DNA of 64,000 bases from Bacillus dicomae. GTDB lineage: Bacteria; Bacillota; Bacilli; Bacillales; Bacillaceae_G. The notes below the pieces were generated by a model. It had not been told where the DNA came from. It worked only from the letters and a program-made list of their open reading frames with translations, and made no database searches. The position numbers and the translations under genes are program-made. This document shows positions 33,570 through 42,071 of the stretch, in pieces (the stretch's first letter is position 1; every line of letters begins with the position of its first letter). The stretch covers positions 1 to 64,000 of the forward strand of contig NZ_VHIV01000001.1 in the NCBI RefSeq assembly GCF_006494425.1, given 5' to 3'.

Positions 33570-34130
33570 ATGACTACATATACTTCCATCGCAAATGTGA
33601 TTAAAGAAAGACGTTCTGTTCGTACATTTACAGATAAAGCAGTAGACAAAGAGTTATTAATTGAATTATTAAACGATGCAACGTGGGCACCAAACCATAA
33701 GCACCGTGAGCCATGGAATTGTAAATTATACATTGGAGACGGTCGTCAGAAATTAGTAGACGCAGTATTAAATTCTTTCACAGAAGAAGAAAGAGCGAAA
33801 CGTGGGAAAATTTTATCTGATCGTTTCTTAAGCACACCTGCACAAATCGTTGTATATATAAATGAAGATCCACGTCAAATTCAACGTGATGAAGATTACG
33901 CTGCAACATGTGCATTTATGCAAAACTTCCAACTACTTGCTTGGGAACGTGGATTAGGTTGTGTTTGGAAATCAGGCGGATTAAACTACAATCCATTATT
34001 TATAGAAGGACTCGGTTTAACAAGAGGTCAACGCATCGTTGGAATTCTTCACCTTGGCTACTTCGATAAAGCGCCAGAAGGAAAAGCTCGTACGCGGATT
34101 ACGGAGAAGATGGAGATTATTGAGGGTTAA
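33570..34130 (+). CDS. Nitroreductase-family FMN oxidoreductase
   Basis: 186 residues. It has the nitroreductase N-terminal RRSVRTFTD, the FMN-binding ATWAPNHKHREPW and the C-terminal GILHLGYFDKAPEGK. It reduces nitro, quinone or similar compounds with NAD(P)H, or acts in dehalogenation/flavin chemistry; the specific substrate is unknown. ATG 33570 follows AAGGGAGAGAAAAAT; an upstream ATG at 33504 lies inside the Fur box. The Fur box suggests it is derepressed under iron limitation. Confidence 0.9.
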   Translation: MTTYTSIANVIKERRSVRTFTDKAVDKELLIELLNDATWAPNHKHREPWNCKLYIGDGRQKLVDAVLNSFTEEERAKRGKILSDRFLSTPAQIVVYINEDPRQIQRDEDYAATCAFMQNFQLLAWERGLGCVWKSGGLNYNPLFIEGLGLTRGQRIVGILHLGYFDKAPEGKARTRITEKMEIIEG

Positions 34131-34135
34131 TAGAT

Positions 34136-34170
34136 GAGACATTCTCGTTTTTTATGAGGGTGTCTTTTTA
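34136..34170 (+). terminator. Terminator of the nitroreductase gene
   Basis: Stem GACATTCTC / GAGGGTGTC followed by T5. Confidence 0.75.
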
Positions 34171-34245
34171 TTATGCAATCAATCCTCATGAAAGCTTGTT
34201 CTCAATCATACACTTTCTTAAGGGAAAGTGTAAGGAGGGAAAATA

Positions 34246-35661
34246 ATGAGAGCAAGTGACGATAAAGCACTGCAATATGCGATTGCGGAAATTACGGAAA
34301 TTGCGACTGGATTTGGGCTTGATTTTTATCCGATGCGTTATGAAATATGTCCAGCAGAAATTATTTATACATTTGGTGCATATGGAATGCCAACGCGGTT
34401 TTCACATTGGAGTTTTGGAAAACAGTTTTTCAGAATGAAATTACAATACGATTTAGGACTTAGTAAAATATACGAACTCGTTATTAACTCTGATCCATGT
34501 TATGCCTTTTTATTAGATACGAACTCGTTAATTCAAAATAAATTAATTGTAGCGCACGTGTTAGCGCACTGTGATTTCTTTAAAAATAATGTTCGTTTTT
34601 CAAATACGAAGCGAGATATGGTAGAAAGTATGTCGGCAACAGCTGAACGGGTGAAAGCATATGAGCATAAGTATGGAAAAGAAGAGGTAGAAACATTTTT
34701 AGATGCCGTACTTGCCATTCAAGAACATATTGATCCGTCACTCATGCGCCCAAAACTTGCGTGGAGTATTGATGATTTAGAAGAAGAAGTAGAAAAGAAA
34801 AAGGTATCACAATACGATGATTTATGGAATTTAGATGATCGCAATAAAAAGAGGGAACGTTCCAATGTGCGTAAAAAGAAGAAAATCCCACCACAACCAG
34901 AGAAAGATTTACTTCTCTTTATTGAAGAATATAGCCGTGAGCTAGAAGATTGGCAGCGGGACATATTAACGATGATGCGTGAAGAAATGTTATATTTCTG
35001 GCCGCAGCTTGAAACGAAAATTATGAACGAAGGCTGGGCTTCGTATTGGCATCAACGCATACTTCGTGAAATGGACTTAACATCTGATGAAGCAATCGAA
35101 TTTGCGAAATTAAATGCAGGTGTCGTTCAGCCATCAAAAACAAGCATTAACCCATACTACCTCGGTATTAAAATGTTTGAAGATATTGAGGAGCGCTACA
35201 ACAACCCGACAGAAGAAATGAAGCGACGAGGCGTCAAACCAGGATCTGGTCGAGACAAAATCTTTGAAGTACGCGAAATCGAATGGGATGTATCTTTCTT
35301 AAGAAACTACTTAAACAAAGATCTCGTAATGAGAGAAGATATGTACTTATTCCAGCGCCAAGGAAAAGAATATAAAGTAATAGATAAAGAGTGGGAACAT
35401 GTGCGTGACCAGCTCGTAAATATGCGTACAAATGGTGGCTTCCCGTACTTAGTAGTAGAAGATGGAGATTACTTAAAGAACGGAGAATTATACATTAAAC
35501 ATAGTTACGAAGGAATCGAGCTTGATTTAAAATACTTAGAAAAGGTATTACCATATCTGCATCAGCTGTGGGGAAGAACGGTGCATATGGAGTCGATCGT
35601 GGAGAGTAAGGGTGTTGTGTTTTCTTATGATGGGAAGATGGTGCATCGGAAGTATGTGTGA
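34246..35661 (+). CDS. spoVR: SpoVR-family sporulation protein
   Basis: 471 residues, the usual SpoVR length. The family blocks [57 protein letters not shown] and [17 protein letters not shown] are intact. It is needed for normal spore cortex formation in B. subtilis; the HxxH-like and Cys/His positions suggest a metal site. ATG follows TAAGGAGGG. Monocistronic with a strong terminator after it. Confidence 0.95.
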   Translation: MRASDDKALQYAIAEITEIATGFGLDFYPMRYEICPAEIIYTFGAYGMPTRFSHWSFGKQFFRMKLQYDLGLSKIYELVINSDPCYAFLLDTNSLIQNKLIVAHVLAHCDFFKNNVRFSNTKRDMVESMSATAERVKAYEHKYGKEEVETFLDAVLAIQEHIDPSLMRPKLAWSIDDLEEEVEKKKVSQYDDLWNLDDRNKKRERSNVRKKKKIPPQPEKDLLLFIEEYSRELEDWQRDILTMMREEMLYFWPQLETKIMNEGWASYWHQRILREMDLTSDEAIEFAKLNAGVVQPSKTSINPYYLGIKMFEDIEERYNNPTEEMKRRGVKPGSGRDKIFEVREIEWDVSFLRNYLNKDLVMREDMYLFQRQGKEYKVIDKEWEHVRDQLVNMRTNGGFPYLVVEDGDYLKNGELYIKHSYEGIELDLKYLEKVLPYLHQLWGRTVHMESIVESKGVVFSYDGKMVHRKYV

Positions 35662-35664
35662 TGG

Positions 35665-35702
35665 AAAGAACGGACATAGAATGCTATGTTCGTTCTTTTT
35701 TA
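35665..35702 (+). terminator. Terminator of spoVR
   Basis: Stem AAAGAACGGACATA / TATGTTCGTTCTTT (one G-T pair) and T-rich tail. Confidence 0.85.
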
Positions 35703-35769
35703 TTTGAAACAAGGTCAAATATGCTATTCTTGAAAAAAGGGAGTTACATAGAGAAATGGAGCGATTCAA

Positions 35770-37032
35770 ATGAGCAAAGTAGGGGTATGCAAGGTGGATA
35801 TTACGCCGCCTATAGGTATTGATTTTGTCGGATACCATAGAGAGACAGGAATAAATAATATTGAAGAACGTATTTATGGAACGGTTTTTGTATTTGAAAA
35901 AGATGAAATGAAAACTGTGTTTATAAGTATTGATAATATTGGAATGTTAATAGAAGATACGAATATGATTCGTGAGCGAGTAGCAAGAGAACTTCATGTT
36001 CCATTTGAGCAAATAACAGTTGTTTATACACATACCCACTCTGGTCCAGAAACGGTCGGTGATAATCCGCTCGTACAGTCGTATAAAACGATTTTAGTAA
36101 ATAATGTAGTACACGGTGCTGTTACTGCGAATAAAAACTTGAAGCGATGCGAAGTAGGCTGGGGTGTTACGACAGGTGATATTGGGGTCAACCGAAGAGA
36201 GCGAACATCTGATGGAAGAGCAAAGATGGGCACAAATATAGATGGTGTTGTAGATAAACGAATTGGTATGTTAGCAATAAGAGATGCTGAAACGAAGAAG
36301 TTATCTGGAATTGTAGTGTTTTGTACGGCGCATCCGAATGTTTTAAAAGGTGATAGTGATATATTATCAGCGGATTATCCAGGGATGACGAGAGAGATTC
36401 TTGAGAAAATTGTAAACTGTCCTGTTATGATTGTGCAAGGTGCTGCTGGAAATGTGAATGCGAAGTATCGCGGTTCTAGGGAAGCATTAACACAAATGGC
36501 TTACATGCTTAGTGGACATGTATTAACGATGTTACCGACAGTTACATATAGTCCAATTGTAAATGTAAGAACGATTTCGAGTATGGTGCAAATGAAATTG
36601 AAGGATATCCCTGAAATTGATGAGATACGAAGCATGGCACAATTAGCTGAGAAGCAGTGGGGCGTGAATACGGATGAATGGCTTACTATCGTTTTAGAGA
36701 AATATAAGCAAGGTATTCGGCAGTTAACTATTGATTTAGAAGTGCAACTGTTTCAAGTTAATGATGGTATGTTCTCAGGTATACCAATGGAACCTTTTTC
36801 AGAAACGGCATTAGAAGTGAAAGATTGTCTTCAAAATGAATTAGCTTTCTTTGGTGGATATATGAATGGATATATTGGTTATTTACCAACGAAGGAAGAA
36901 TTCTCATATGGTGGGTATGAAGTGGAATTAAGCCCTGTTGTGTATGGACCGGTTACGAATTTATTGATGCCACCGGAGGAGAATACTGCGAAGTTGGTTG
37001 TGAAGAGAGTTATGGAATTATATAACGCGTAA
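35770..37032 (+). CDS. Neutral/alkaline ceramidase N-domain family protein
   Basis: 420 residues, resembling the N-terminal domain of neutral ceramidases but without the C-terminal immunoglobulin-like domain and without a signal peptide. Blocks are VGVCKVDITPPIGIDFVGY, the metal-binding THTHSGPE and GIVVFCTAHPNVL, and VQGAAGNVNAKYRG. In true ceramidases these bind zinc and hydrolyse the amide of ceramide. The short cytosolic form probably acts on another amide or lactone substrate. GGAG lies eight bases before the ATG. Monocistronic. Confidence 0.82.
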   Translation: MSKVGVCKVDITPPIGIDFVGYHRETGINNIEERIYGTVFVFEKDEMKTVFISIDNIGMLIEDTNMIRERVARELHVPFEQITVVYTHTHSGPETVGDNPLVQSYKTILVNNVVHGAVTANKNLKRCEVGWGVTTGDIGVNRRERTSDGRAKMGTNIDGVVDKRIGMLAIRDAETKKLSGIVVFCTAHPNVLKGDSDILSADYPGMTREILEKIVNCPVMIVQGAAGNVNAKYRGSREALTQMAYMLSGHVLTMLPTVTYSPIVNVRTISSMVQMKLKDIPEIDEIRSMAQLAEKQWGVNTDEWLTIVLEKYKQGIRQLTIDLEVQLFQVNDGMFSGIPMEPFSETALEVKDCLQNELAFFGGYMNGYIGYLPTKEEFSYGGYEVELSPVVYGPVTNLLMPPEENTAKLVVKRVMELYNA

Positions 37033-37091
37033 AAAATATATTCAGTAGAATAAAATTTAAAGAAATTAATGATTTTTAATACAGCTATAGA

Positions 37092-37139
37092 AAAACGAAT
37101 CCATTTTGAAGAAGATGAATCAAAATGGATTCGTTTTTT
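37092..37139. terminator. Bidirectional terminator
   Basis: 16-pair stem AAAACGAATCCATTTT / AAAATGGATTCGTTTT with A and T flanks, between convergent ceramidase-like and MarR genes. Confidence 0.92.
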
Positions 37140-37141
37140 GT

Positions 37142-37612
37142 TTACCAGACAGGTCGTATATTTGATGATAATTTCTCTGTATTTTCTTTAGTAACGAATG
37201 TTGTTAAATCTTCTTTTAGCATTTGCATTCGTTCTGTACCTATGTTTTCAATCCATCGCTGCTCTATTTCAGCTACTATTTCTTCTTTAGCTTTCATTAC
37301 TGCTAAACCACGTTCGGTTAAAACAATGATTTTACCCCTTTTATCAGTAGGATGTGTTTTGCGTGTAACGTAGCCATTACTCTCAAGAGAATCCACCATT
37401 TTACTTATAGCTTGTTTGGAAATCCCTAAATACTCAGCTAGCTCTATACCAGTTGCCCCATTAGGAAGGATGCGTTTGAACATAAAACCATGTGCTGGCC
37501 TAATATCTTCAAATCCTAATTCACTTAATTTGTCATGTAGCTCAGTAATTAATGTGCTAAATGATAATGATAAAAGCGATGTAAGATCTAACTTATTAAA
37601 TGTTTGATCCAT
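37142..37612 (-). CDS. MarR-family transcriptional regulator
   Basis: 156 residues. The winged helix is at about 45-110 (HGFMFKRILPNGATGIELAEYLGISKQAISKMVDSLESNGYVTRKTHPTDKRGKIIVLTERG). ATG 37612 follows GGAGG at eight bases; the longer frame to 37639 would begin inside an operator. It is divergent from a DUF3238-like gene, with two TAGTCAA/TTGACTA palindromes between them, so it likely represses itself and that gene. The inducing signal is unknown. Confidence 0.92.
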   Translation of the reverse strand: MDQTFNKLDLTSLLSLSFSTLITELHDKLSELGFEDIRPAHGFMFKRILPNGATGIELAEYLGISKQAISKMVDSLESNGYVTRKTHPTDKRGKIIVLTERGLAVMKAKEEIVAEIEQRWIENIGTERMQMLKEDLTTFVTKENTEKLSSNIRPVW

Positions 37613-37632
37613 ATATATAACCTCCGTACTTG

Positions 37633-37651
37633 TAGTCAATTAAGTTGACTA
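37633..37651. promoter_or_regulatory. MarR operator 1 (TAGTCAA-5-TTGACTA)
   Basis: Seven-base perfect arms, 20 bases before the MarR ATG; the same arms recur in the larger palindrome at 37675-37707. Confidence 0.6.
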
Positions 37652-37674
37652 TATGTAATACTTATTGTACTATA

Positions 37675-37707
37675 CACAATATAGTCAATCAAATTGACTA
37701 TATTGTG
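37675..37707. promoter_or_regulatory. 33-bp MarR palindrome (operator 2)
   Basis: Two perfect 15-base arms (37675-37689 and 37693-37707) around CAA. The core TAGTCAATCAAATTGACTA shares its arms with operator 1. It lies just before, and its right arm reaches, the -35 box of the DUF3238-like gene. Confidence 0.7.
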
Positions 37708-37736
37708 TTGGTAGAACAAATAATGATTTATATAAT
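37708..37736 (+). promoter_or_regulatory. Promoter of the first DUF3238-like gene
   Basis: TTGGTA (37708-37713), 17-bp spacer, TATAAT (37731-37736), abutting the 33-bp palindrome. Confidence 0.55.
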
Positions 37737-37758
37737 ATAGAATCAATGGAGGTTTCAC

Positions 37759-38343
37759 ATGGTTAATATTGTAAAAGTTAGAGGGAGTGTCTTTGCACCA
37801 TATGCATTGCTGGAACCTATTAAGGATCCTGCAACAGGAAGATCGTTTGAATATGCTGGAGATGCACGTGAGTTTACACCATACGCGGTGAACGCAAAGT
37901 GTTCAAGATTAGAACAAGAAGTGAATATTGATTTTTATAAAAGAGAAATTTTCACATATGCAGATGCTTGTATCGTCACAGTGAAGATTACAAATCCAGA
38001 TGGCTCAACCGAGTATCAAAAAGGAGAAACAAGTACAGAAAACATTGTATGTACTAATATCGTATGGGAAGAGGATGAAGTTTCATTTGAAATGAGAGCA
38101 AGTGCCAGTAATCCGTTAAATGCGGCAGCACCTGCAGCTGATTATTTGTTGGCTATACGAGTTAATAAAAATGGTACTGTGCATGTTGAAGGTGTACATG
38201 ATGGTTTCCCTTGCTATGAATTTTATAAACAAGTAGATTTTGGTTCGTTTGAATTAATATATACACATGATTTTAGGGAAACAAATGATACTCCAGCAGC
38301 ACTAGCTGGAGAGATGGAATATAGCTTTAAAATGACAGTCTAA
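37759..38343 (+). CDS. DUF3238-like protein, paralog 1
   Basis: 194 residues, predicted mostly beta, no signal peptide. It resembles what I recall of DUF3238, a family largely limited to Bacillus. Motifs shared with the second copy are NIVKVR.SVF, EFTPYAVN, STENIVCTNI, ASASNPLN and HDGFPCYEFYKQVDFGSFE. Two conserved cysteines (in ENIVCTN and GFPCYEF) may be functional. ATG after ATGGAGG. It is divergent from the MarR gene, and its promoter abuts the 33-bp operator, so it is probably its regulated target. Function unknown. Confidence 0.82.
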   Translation: MVNIVKVRGSVFAPYALLEPIKDPATGRSFEYAGDAREFTPYAVNAKCSRLEQEVNIDFYKREIFTYADACIVTVKITNPDGSTEYQKGETSTENIVCTNIVWEEDEVSFEMRASASNPLNAAAPAADYLLAIRVNKNGTVHVEGVHDGFPCYEFYKQVDFGSFELIYTHDFRETNDTPAALAGEMEYSFKMTV

Positions 38344-38477
38344 ACGTAAATATAGCACTATTTTTTAGAAGGAAGTAGAAAAGTAAAAGAGAAATCTATT
38401 GGTTTTAGGATTGAAATTATGGTTTGTTTTATTCAATAGTATTCAGTATCTAAAATAAAATTATAGAGGTGTTTCTT

Positions 38478-39062
38478 ATGACTAATATCGTAAAAATTAG
38501 AGCCAGTGTCTTTATTCCAATTTCTTGGACAGAAGCTAAGAAGGATATGGAAACAGGAAAAGTAATTCAATTCGAAGGTGATTCGCGTGAATTTACACCA
38601 CATGCGGTAAATACGATGCGCTCTAGAGTTGAGCAAGAGGTAGTAGTTGATTTCTATAAAGAAGAAGTGTTTTCATATGCGAACACGGGTATTACGACCG
38701 AGAAGGTTACAAGTCCAGATGGTTCTGTGAGTAAAAGAACAGGGAAAGCAAGTACAGAAAATATTGTGTGTACTAATATCACATGGAATTCTGACGGTGT
38801 GCACTTCAAAATGAGTGCGAGTGCAAGTAATCCATTAAATGTATATGCACCTCCTGTGGATTATGTATTACATGTATGTGTGAAAAAGGACGGCAGTATT
38901 GATGTTCAAGGAGAGCATGATGGTTTCCCTTGTTTTGAATTTTATAAGCAAGTAGATTTCGGTTCATTTGAAAAAATATATACACATGATTTTAGAGAAA
39001 CTGGTGATACAGCGGCAGCGCTAGGCGGGAACATGGATTATAGTTTTACAAAGAGATTATAG
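38478..39062 (+). CDS. DUF3238-like protein, paralog 2
   Basis: 194 residues, more than half identical by eye to the preceding protein and of the same length, so a tandem duplication. All motifs listed for paralog 1 are kept, including both cysteines (ENIVCTN, GFPCFEF). ATG 38478 after ATAGAGGTG. The 134-base gap to paralog 1 contains neither a clear terminator nor a copy of the MarR palindrome, so it could be read from the first gene's promoter. Function unknown. Confidence 0.82.
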   Translation: MTNIVKIRASVFIPISWTEAKKDMETGKVIQFEGDSREFTPHAVNTMRSRVEQEVVVDFYKEEVFSYANTGITTEKVTSPDGSVSKRTGKASTENIVCTNITWNSDGVHFKMSASASNPLNVYAPPVDYVLHVCVKKDGSIDVQGEHDGFPCFEFYKQVDFGSFEKIYTHDFRETGDTAAALGGNMDYSFTKRL

Positions 39063-39099
39063 AAAGTATGACAATGGAATGATGGATTGCTTCATTCGT

Positions 39100-39131
39100 A
39101 AAGAACTTGGAGATGTCTAAGTTCTTTTTTA
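39100..39131 (+). terminator. Terminator after the DUF3238-like pair
   Basis: Stem AAGAACTT / AAGTTCTT, ten-base loop, T6. Confidence 0.8.
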
Positions 39132-39165
39132 TTTGTTTCAAATTTGTGAAAGAAAGACATATTGA

Positions 39166-39194
39166 TTGAAATTAAATTTTTTATAATTTATCAT
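39166..39194 (+). promoter_or_regulatory. Promoter of the CoADR-RHD gene
   Basis: TTGAAA (39166-39171), 17-bp spacer, TATCAT (39189-39194), directly next to the CstR-type palindrome. Confidence 0.5.
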
Positions 39195-39210
39195 ATACCC
39201 ATACAGGTAT
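39195..39210. promoter_or_regulatory. CstR-type operator 1
   Basis: ATACCCATACAGGTAT, identical to operator 3 (41429-41444), at the predicted start of transcription of the CoADR gene. Confidence 0.65.
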
Positions 39211-39270
39211 AGGTTTTGTGTGTGTGATACATGAGAAAATTCAATAATAAATAATATGGAGGTTTGAAAT

Positions 39271-40935
39271 ATGTCTAGAAAAATTATAGTAGTAGGCGGA
39301 GTTGCCGGCGGGGCCTCAGTAGCTGCAAGGCTTCGTCGTTTAAGTGAAGAAGATGAAATTATTATGGTGGAGCGCGGTGAGTATATTTCATTTGCGAATT
39401 GTGGATTACCATACTATATTGGCGATGTTATTACAGAAAGACAAAAGTTATTAGTACAAACTGTTGAAAAGATGTCTAAGCGTTTTAATTTAGATATACG
39501 TGTATTGAGTGAAGTAGTAAAGATTAATAAAGAAGAGAAAACAATTACGATAAATAATGTAACAACAAATGAAACATATAACGAGGAATATGATGTGTTA
39601 ATTCTGTCACCAGGAGCAAAACCAATTGTTCCACCTATTCCAGGTATTGAAGAAGCGAAGGCGTTATTTACGTTAAGAAATGTACCTGATACAGATCGTA
39701 TTAAAGCATACGTTGATGAGCAGAAACCACGTCATGCGACGGTTATTGGTGGCGGATTTATTGGCGTGGAGATGGTTGAAAATTTAAGAGAACGTGGAAT
39801 TGATGTTACTCTTGTAGAGATGGCAAATCAAGTAATGCCACCAATCGATTATGAAATGGCAGCATATGTGCATGAGCATATGAAAAATCACGATGTTGAG
39901 CTTGTTTTTGAAGATGGTGTAGATGCATTAGAAGAGAGCGGGAATGTTGTACGTTTAAAAAGTGGCTCAATTATAGAGACAGATATGATTATTTTAGCAA
40001 TTGGTGTACAACCAGAGAGTAGTTTAGCGAAGGATGCAGGATTAGCATTAGGAGTTAGAGGGACGATAAAAGTAAATGAGAAATTTCAAACATCGGATCC
40101 ACATGTATATGCAATTGGTGATGCGATTGAAGTGAAAGATTTTGTTACAGAAACAGAAACGATGATTCCTTTAGCGTGGCCAGCTAATCGTCAAGGTCGC
40201 ATGTTAGCAGATATTATTCATGGTTATACGGATTCTTTATATAAAGGTACGATGGGAACTTCTGTAGCTAAAGTTTTTGATTTAACAGTTGCTTCGACGG
40301 GAGTAAATGAGAAAATATTAAAACGATTAAATATACCCTATGAGGTAGTACATGTACAGGCAAATTCGCATGCGGGATACTATCCGAATGCTACGCCAGT
40401 GCTAATAAAATTAATTTTTAATAAAGATAGTGGAAAAATTTATGGAGCGCAGGCGTTAGGACGTGACGGCGTAGATAAGCGTATCGATGTTATCGCAACG
40501 GCTATAAAAGCAAACTTAACGGTAATTGATTTGCCAGATTTAGAATTATCATATGCCCCGCCTTATTCTTCTGCAAAAGACCCAGTAAACATGGTGGGGT
40601 ATGCAGCAAGTAATATAGTAGATGGTTTTGTGGAAACAGTACAATGGCATGAGATAGATCGTATTGTTGAAAATGGTGGATATCTTATTGATGTTCGAGA
40701 GCCTAATGAACTAAAACAAGGAATGATTAAAGGTTCTATTAATATTCCGTTAGATGAATTACGTGATCGTTTGGATGAAGTGCCAGTGGGGAAAGAAATA
40801 TATATTACTTGTCAACTCGGTATGAGAGGGTATGTTGCAGCACGCATGTTAATGGAAAAAGGATACAAGGTAAAGAATGTAGATGGTGGTTTTAAATTGT
40901 ATGGAACGGTAGTACCAGAACGTGTTGTATATTGA
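39271..40935 (+). CDS. CoA-disulfide reductase with C-terminal rhodanese domain
   Basis: 554-residue flavoprotein. The FAD/NAD(P)H reductase part has VVGGVAGGASVAARLRR at the N terminus and the single active Cys44 in SFANCGLPYY. A rhodanese domain from about residue 460 carries Cys514 in TCQLGMRG. This matches B. anthracis CoADR-RHD, which reduces CoA disulfide and persulfide and links flavin chemistry to sulfur transfer. AATATGGAGG precedes the ATG. It heads the sulfur regulon and has its own CstR-type operator. Confidence 0.95.
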   Translation: MSRKIIVVGGVAGGASVAARLRRLSEEDEIIMVERGEYISFANCGLPYYIGDVITERQKLLVQTVEKMSKRFNLDIRVLSEVVKINKEEKTITINNVTTNETYNEEYDVLILSPGAKPIVPPIPGIEEAKALFTLRNVPDTDRIKAYVDEQKPRHATVIGGGFIGVEMVENLRERGIDVTLVEMANQVMPPIDYEMAAYVHEHMKNHDVELVFEDGVDALEESGNVVRLKSGSIIETDMIILAIGVQPESSLAKDAGLALGVRGTIKVNEKFQTSDPHVYAIGDAIEVKDFVTETETMIPLAWPANRQGRMLADIIHGYTDSLYKGTMGTSVAKVFDLTVASTGVNEKILKRLNIPYEVVHVQANSHAGYYPNATPVLIKLIFNKDSGKIYGAQALGRDGVDKRIDVIATAIKANLTVIDLPDLELSYAPPYSSAKDPVNMVGYAASNIVDGFVETVQWHEIDRIVENGGYLIDVREPNELKQGMIKGSINIPLDELRDRLDEVPVGKEIYITCQLGMRGYVAARMLMEKGYKVKNVDGGFKLYGTVVPERVVY

Positions 40936-41049
40936 TATTTTTTCATCTTCCACTTCAAAATTTGGTGGAAGATGAAAGCCTATAGATTAAGGTTTCGCTT
41001 TGTGTTTTGTGAATGAATAAGGTGAAAATTAAAAATAGGGGTTTACAAA

Positions 41050-41065
41050 ATACCCTGCAGGGTAT
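41050..41065. promoter_or_regulatory. CstR-type operator 2
   Basis: ATACCCTGCAGGGTAT, a perfect 16-bp palindrome overlapping a TATAAT -10 box (41063-41068), just before the repressor gene: autoregulation. Confidence 0.75.
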
Positions 41066-41120
41066 AATATATTGTCATAGGTTATAAATAGTGACATAAT
41101 GGTAATGAGGTGATTATACA

Positions 41121-41384
41121 ATGGAATATAATCAAGACATGAAAAATAGATTAAAGCGTATTGAAGGGCAAGTTCGTGGTGTGCTTCGTATGATGGAAGA
41201 AGGAAAAGATTGCCGAGAGGTTATTACACAGTTAACCGCATCTCGTTCTGCACTGGATCGTACAATTGGCCTCGTTGTTGGAACAAATTTAGAGCAATGT
41301 TTACGTGAACAGTTTGAAAGTGGTAATGGTTCAAATGAAGAATTAATTAAAGAAGCTGTTCAATTACTTGTAAAAAGCCGATAA
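41121..41384 (+). CDS. cstR: CstR-type persulfide-sensing repressor (CsoR family)
   Basis: 87-residue all-helical repressor of the CsoR/RcnR family. Cysteines fall at 31 (GKDCREV) and 60 (LEQCLRE), exactly the pair used by S. aureus CstR to sense persulfides and sulfite. The His of the copper-binding CsoR site is replaced (Asn56), which argues against copper sensing. It is surrounded by persulfide dioxygenase, TusA and rhodanese genes and by matching operators. TGAGGTG precedes the ATG. The name is by residue match and context. Confidence 0.88.
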   Translation: MEYNQDMKNRLKRIEGQVRGVLRMMEEGKDCREVITQLTASRSALDRTIGLVVGTNLEQCLREQFESGNGSNEELIKEAVQLLVKSR

Positions 41385-41415
41385 TCTGTCAAACGTAAGT
41401 GTTGACAGATTTTCA
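41383..41415 (+). terminator. Terminator of cstR, shared with the next promoter
   Basis: Ten-pair stem AATCTGTCAA / TTGACAGATT with a short T tail. The 3' arm contains the TTGACA -35 box of the following promoter. Confidence 0.6.
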
Positions 41416-41430
41416 AAAACATTTTAATAT
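41402..41430 (+). promoter_or_regulatory. Promoter of the TusA-rhodanese unit
   Basis: Perfect TTGACA (41402-41407), 17-bp spacer, TAATAT (41425-41430), with its -10 box overlapping CstR operator 3. Confidence 0.7.
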
Positions 41431-41444
41431 ACCCATACAGGTAT
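41429..41444. promoter_or_regulatory. CstR-type operator 3
   Basis: ATACCCATACAGGTAT, identical to operator 1, placed on the -10 box and start site of the TusA-rhodanese promoter. Confidence 0.7.
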
Positions 41445-41472
41445 ATGTATATAAATTATGGAGGAATCGACT

Positions 41473-42033
41473 GTGAGTATAAAAGTGGATATGAGTTTAG
41501 ATTGTAAAGGGTTGGCTTGTCCGATGCCGATTGTGAAGACGAAGAAGGCGATAGAAGGATTGGCATCAGGACAAGTGATTGAAATTAAGGCAACAGATAA
41601 AGGATCTACAGTAGATATACAAAGCTGGGCAAATAAAGTAGGGCATCAATATATCGGGACGAAACAAGAGGGCGATGTTTTGATGCATTACGTTAGGAAA
41701 GCGCATGAGCATGAAGTGAATGAAGTAGCGAAGTATCCTCTTACAATTACGAATACGGAGTTGGAAGAGATATTATTAAGTGATGAAGAGTGTATTGTAT
41801 TGGATGTTCGAGAAGCAGCGGAATTCGCTTTTGGTCATATTCCATCGGCCATTTCGGTGCCGTTAGGAGAGTTAGACAGTACAGCTTTAGATCAGACGAA
41901 GCAAATTTATGTTGTTTGCCGAACTGGTAACCGTAGTGATGTTGCTTGCCATATGTTGAAAGAGAAAGGTTATACAAATGTGAAAAATGTCATTCCAGGT
42001 ATGTTAGAGTGGCAAGGGAATATAAAGAATTAA
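41473..42033 (+). CDS. TusA-rhodanese fusion protein
   Basis: 186 residues with two sulfur-transfer domains. An N-terminal TusA domain (about 1-75, C11-K-G-L-A-C16-P-M-P motif) is joined to a rhodanese (about 90-186) with active Cys149 in VVCRTGNRS. The fusion would pass persulfide sulfur between its own domains. GTG 41473 is eight bases after GGAGG; the ATG at 41458 overlaps that site. It is controlled by CstR operator 3 and followed by the persulfide dioxygenase 38 bases on. Confidence 0.93.
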   Translation: MSIKVDMSLDCKGLACPMPIVKTKKAIEGLASGQVIEIKATDKGSTVDIQSWANKVGHQYIGTKQEGDVLMHYVRKAHEHEVNEVAKYPLTITNTELEEILLSDEECIVLDVREAAEFAFGHIPSAISVPLGELDSTALDQTKQIYVVCRTGNRSDVACHMLKEKGYTNVKNVIPGMLEWQGNIKN

Positions 42034-42071
42034 ATTTTTTTAAATGTAAATATACCGTAGGGGGTAAAAAG

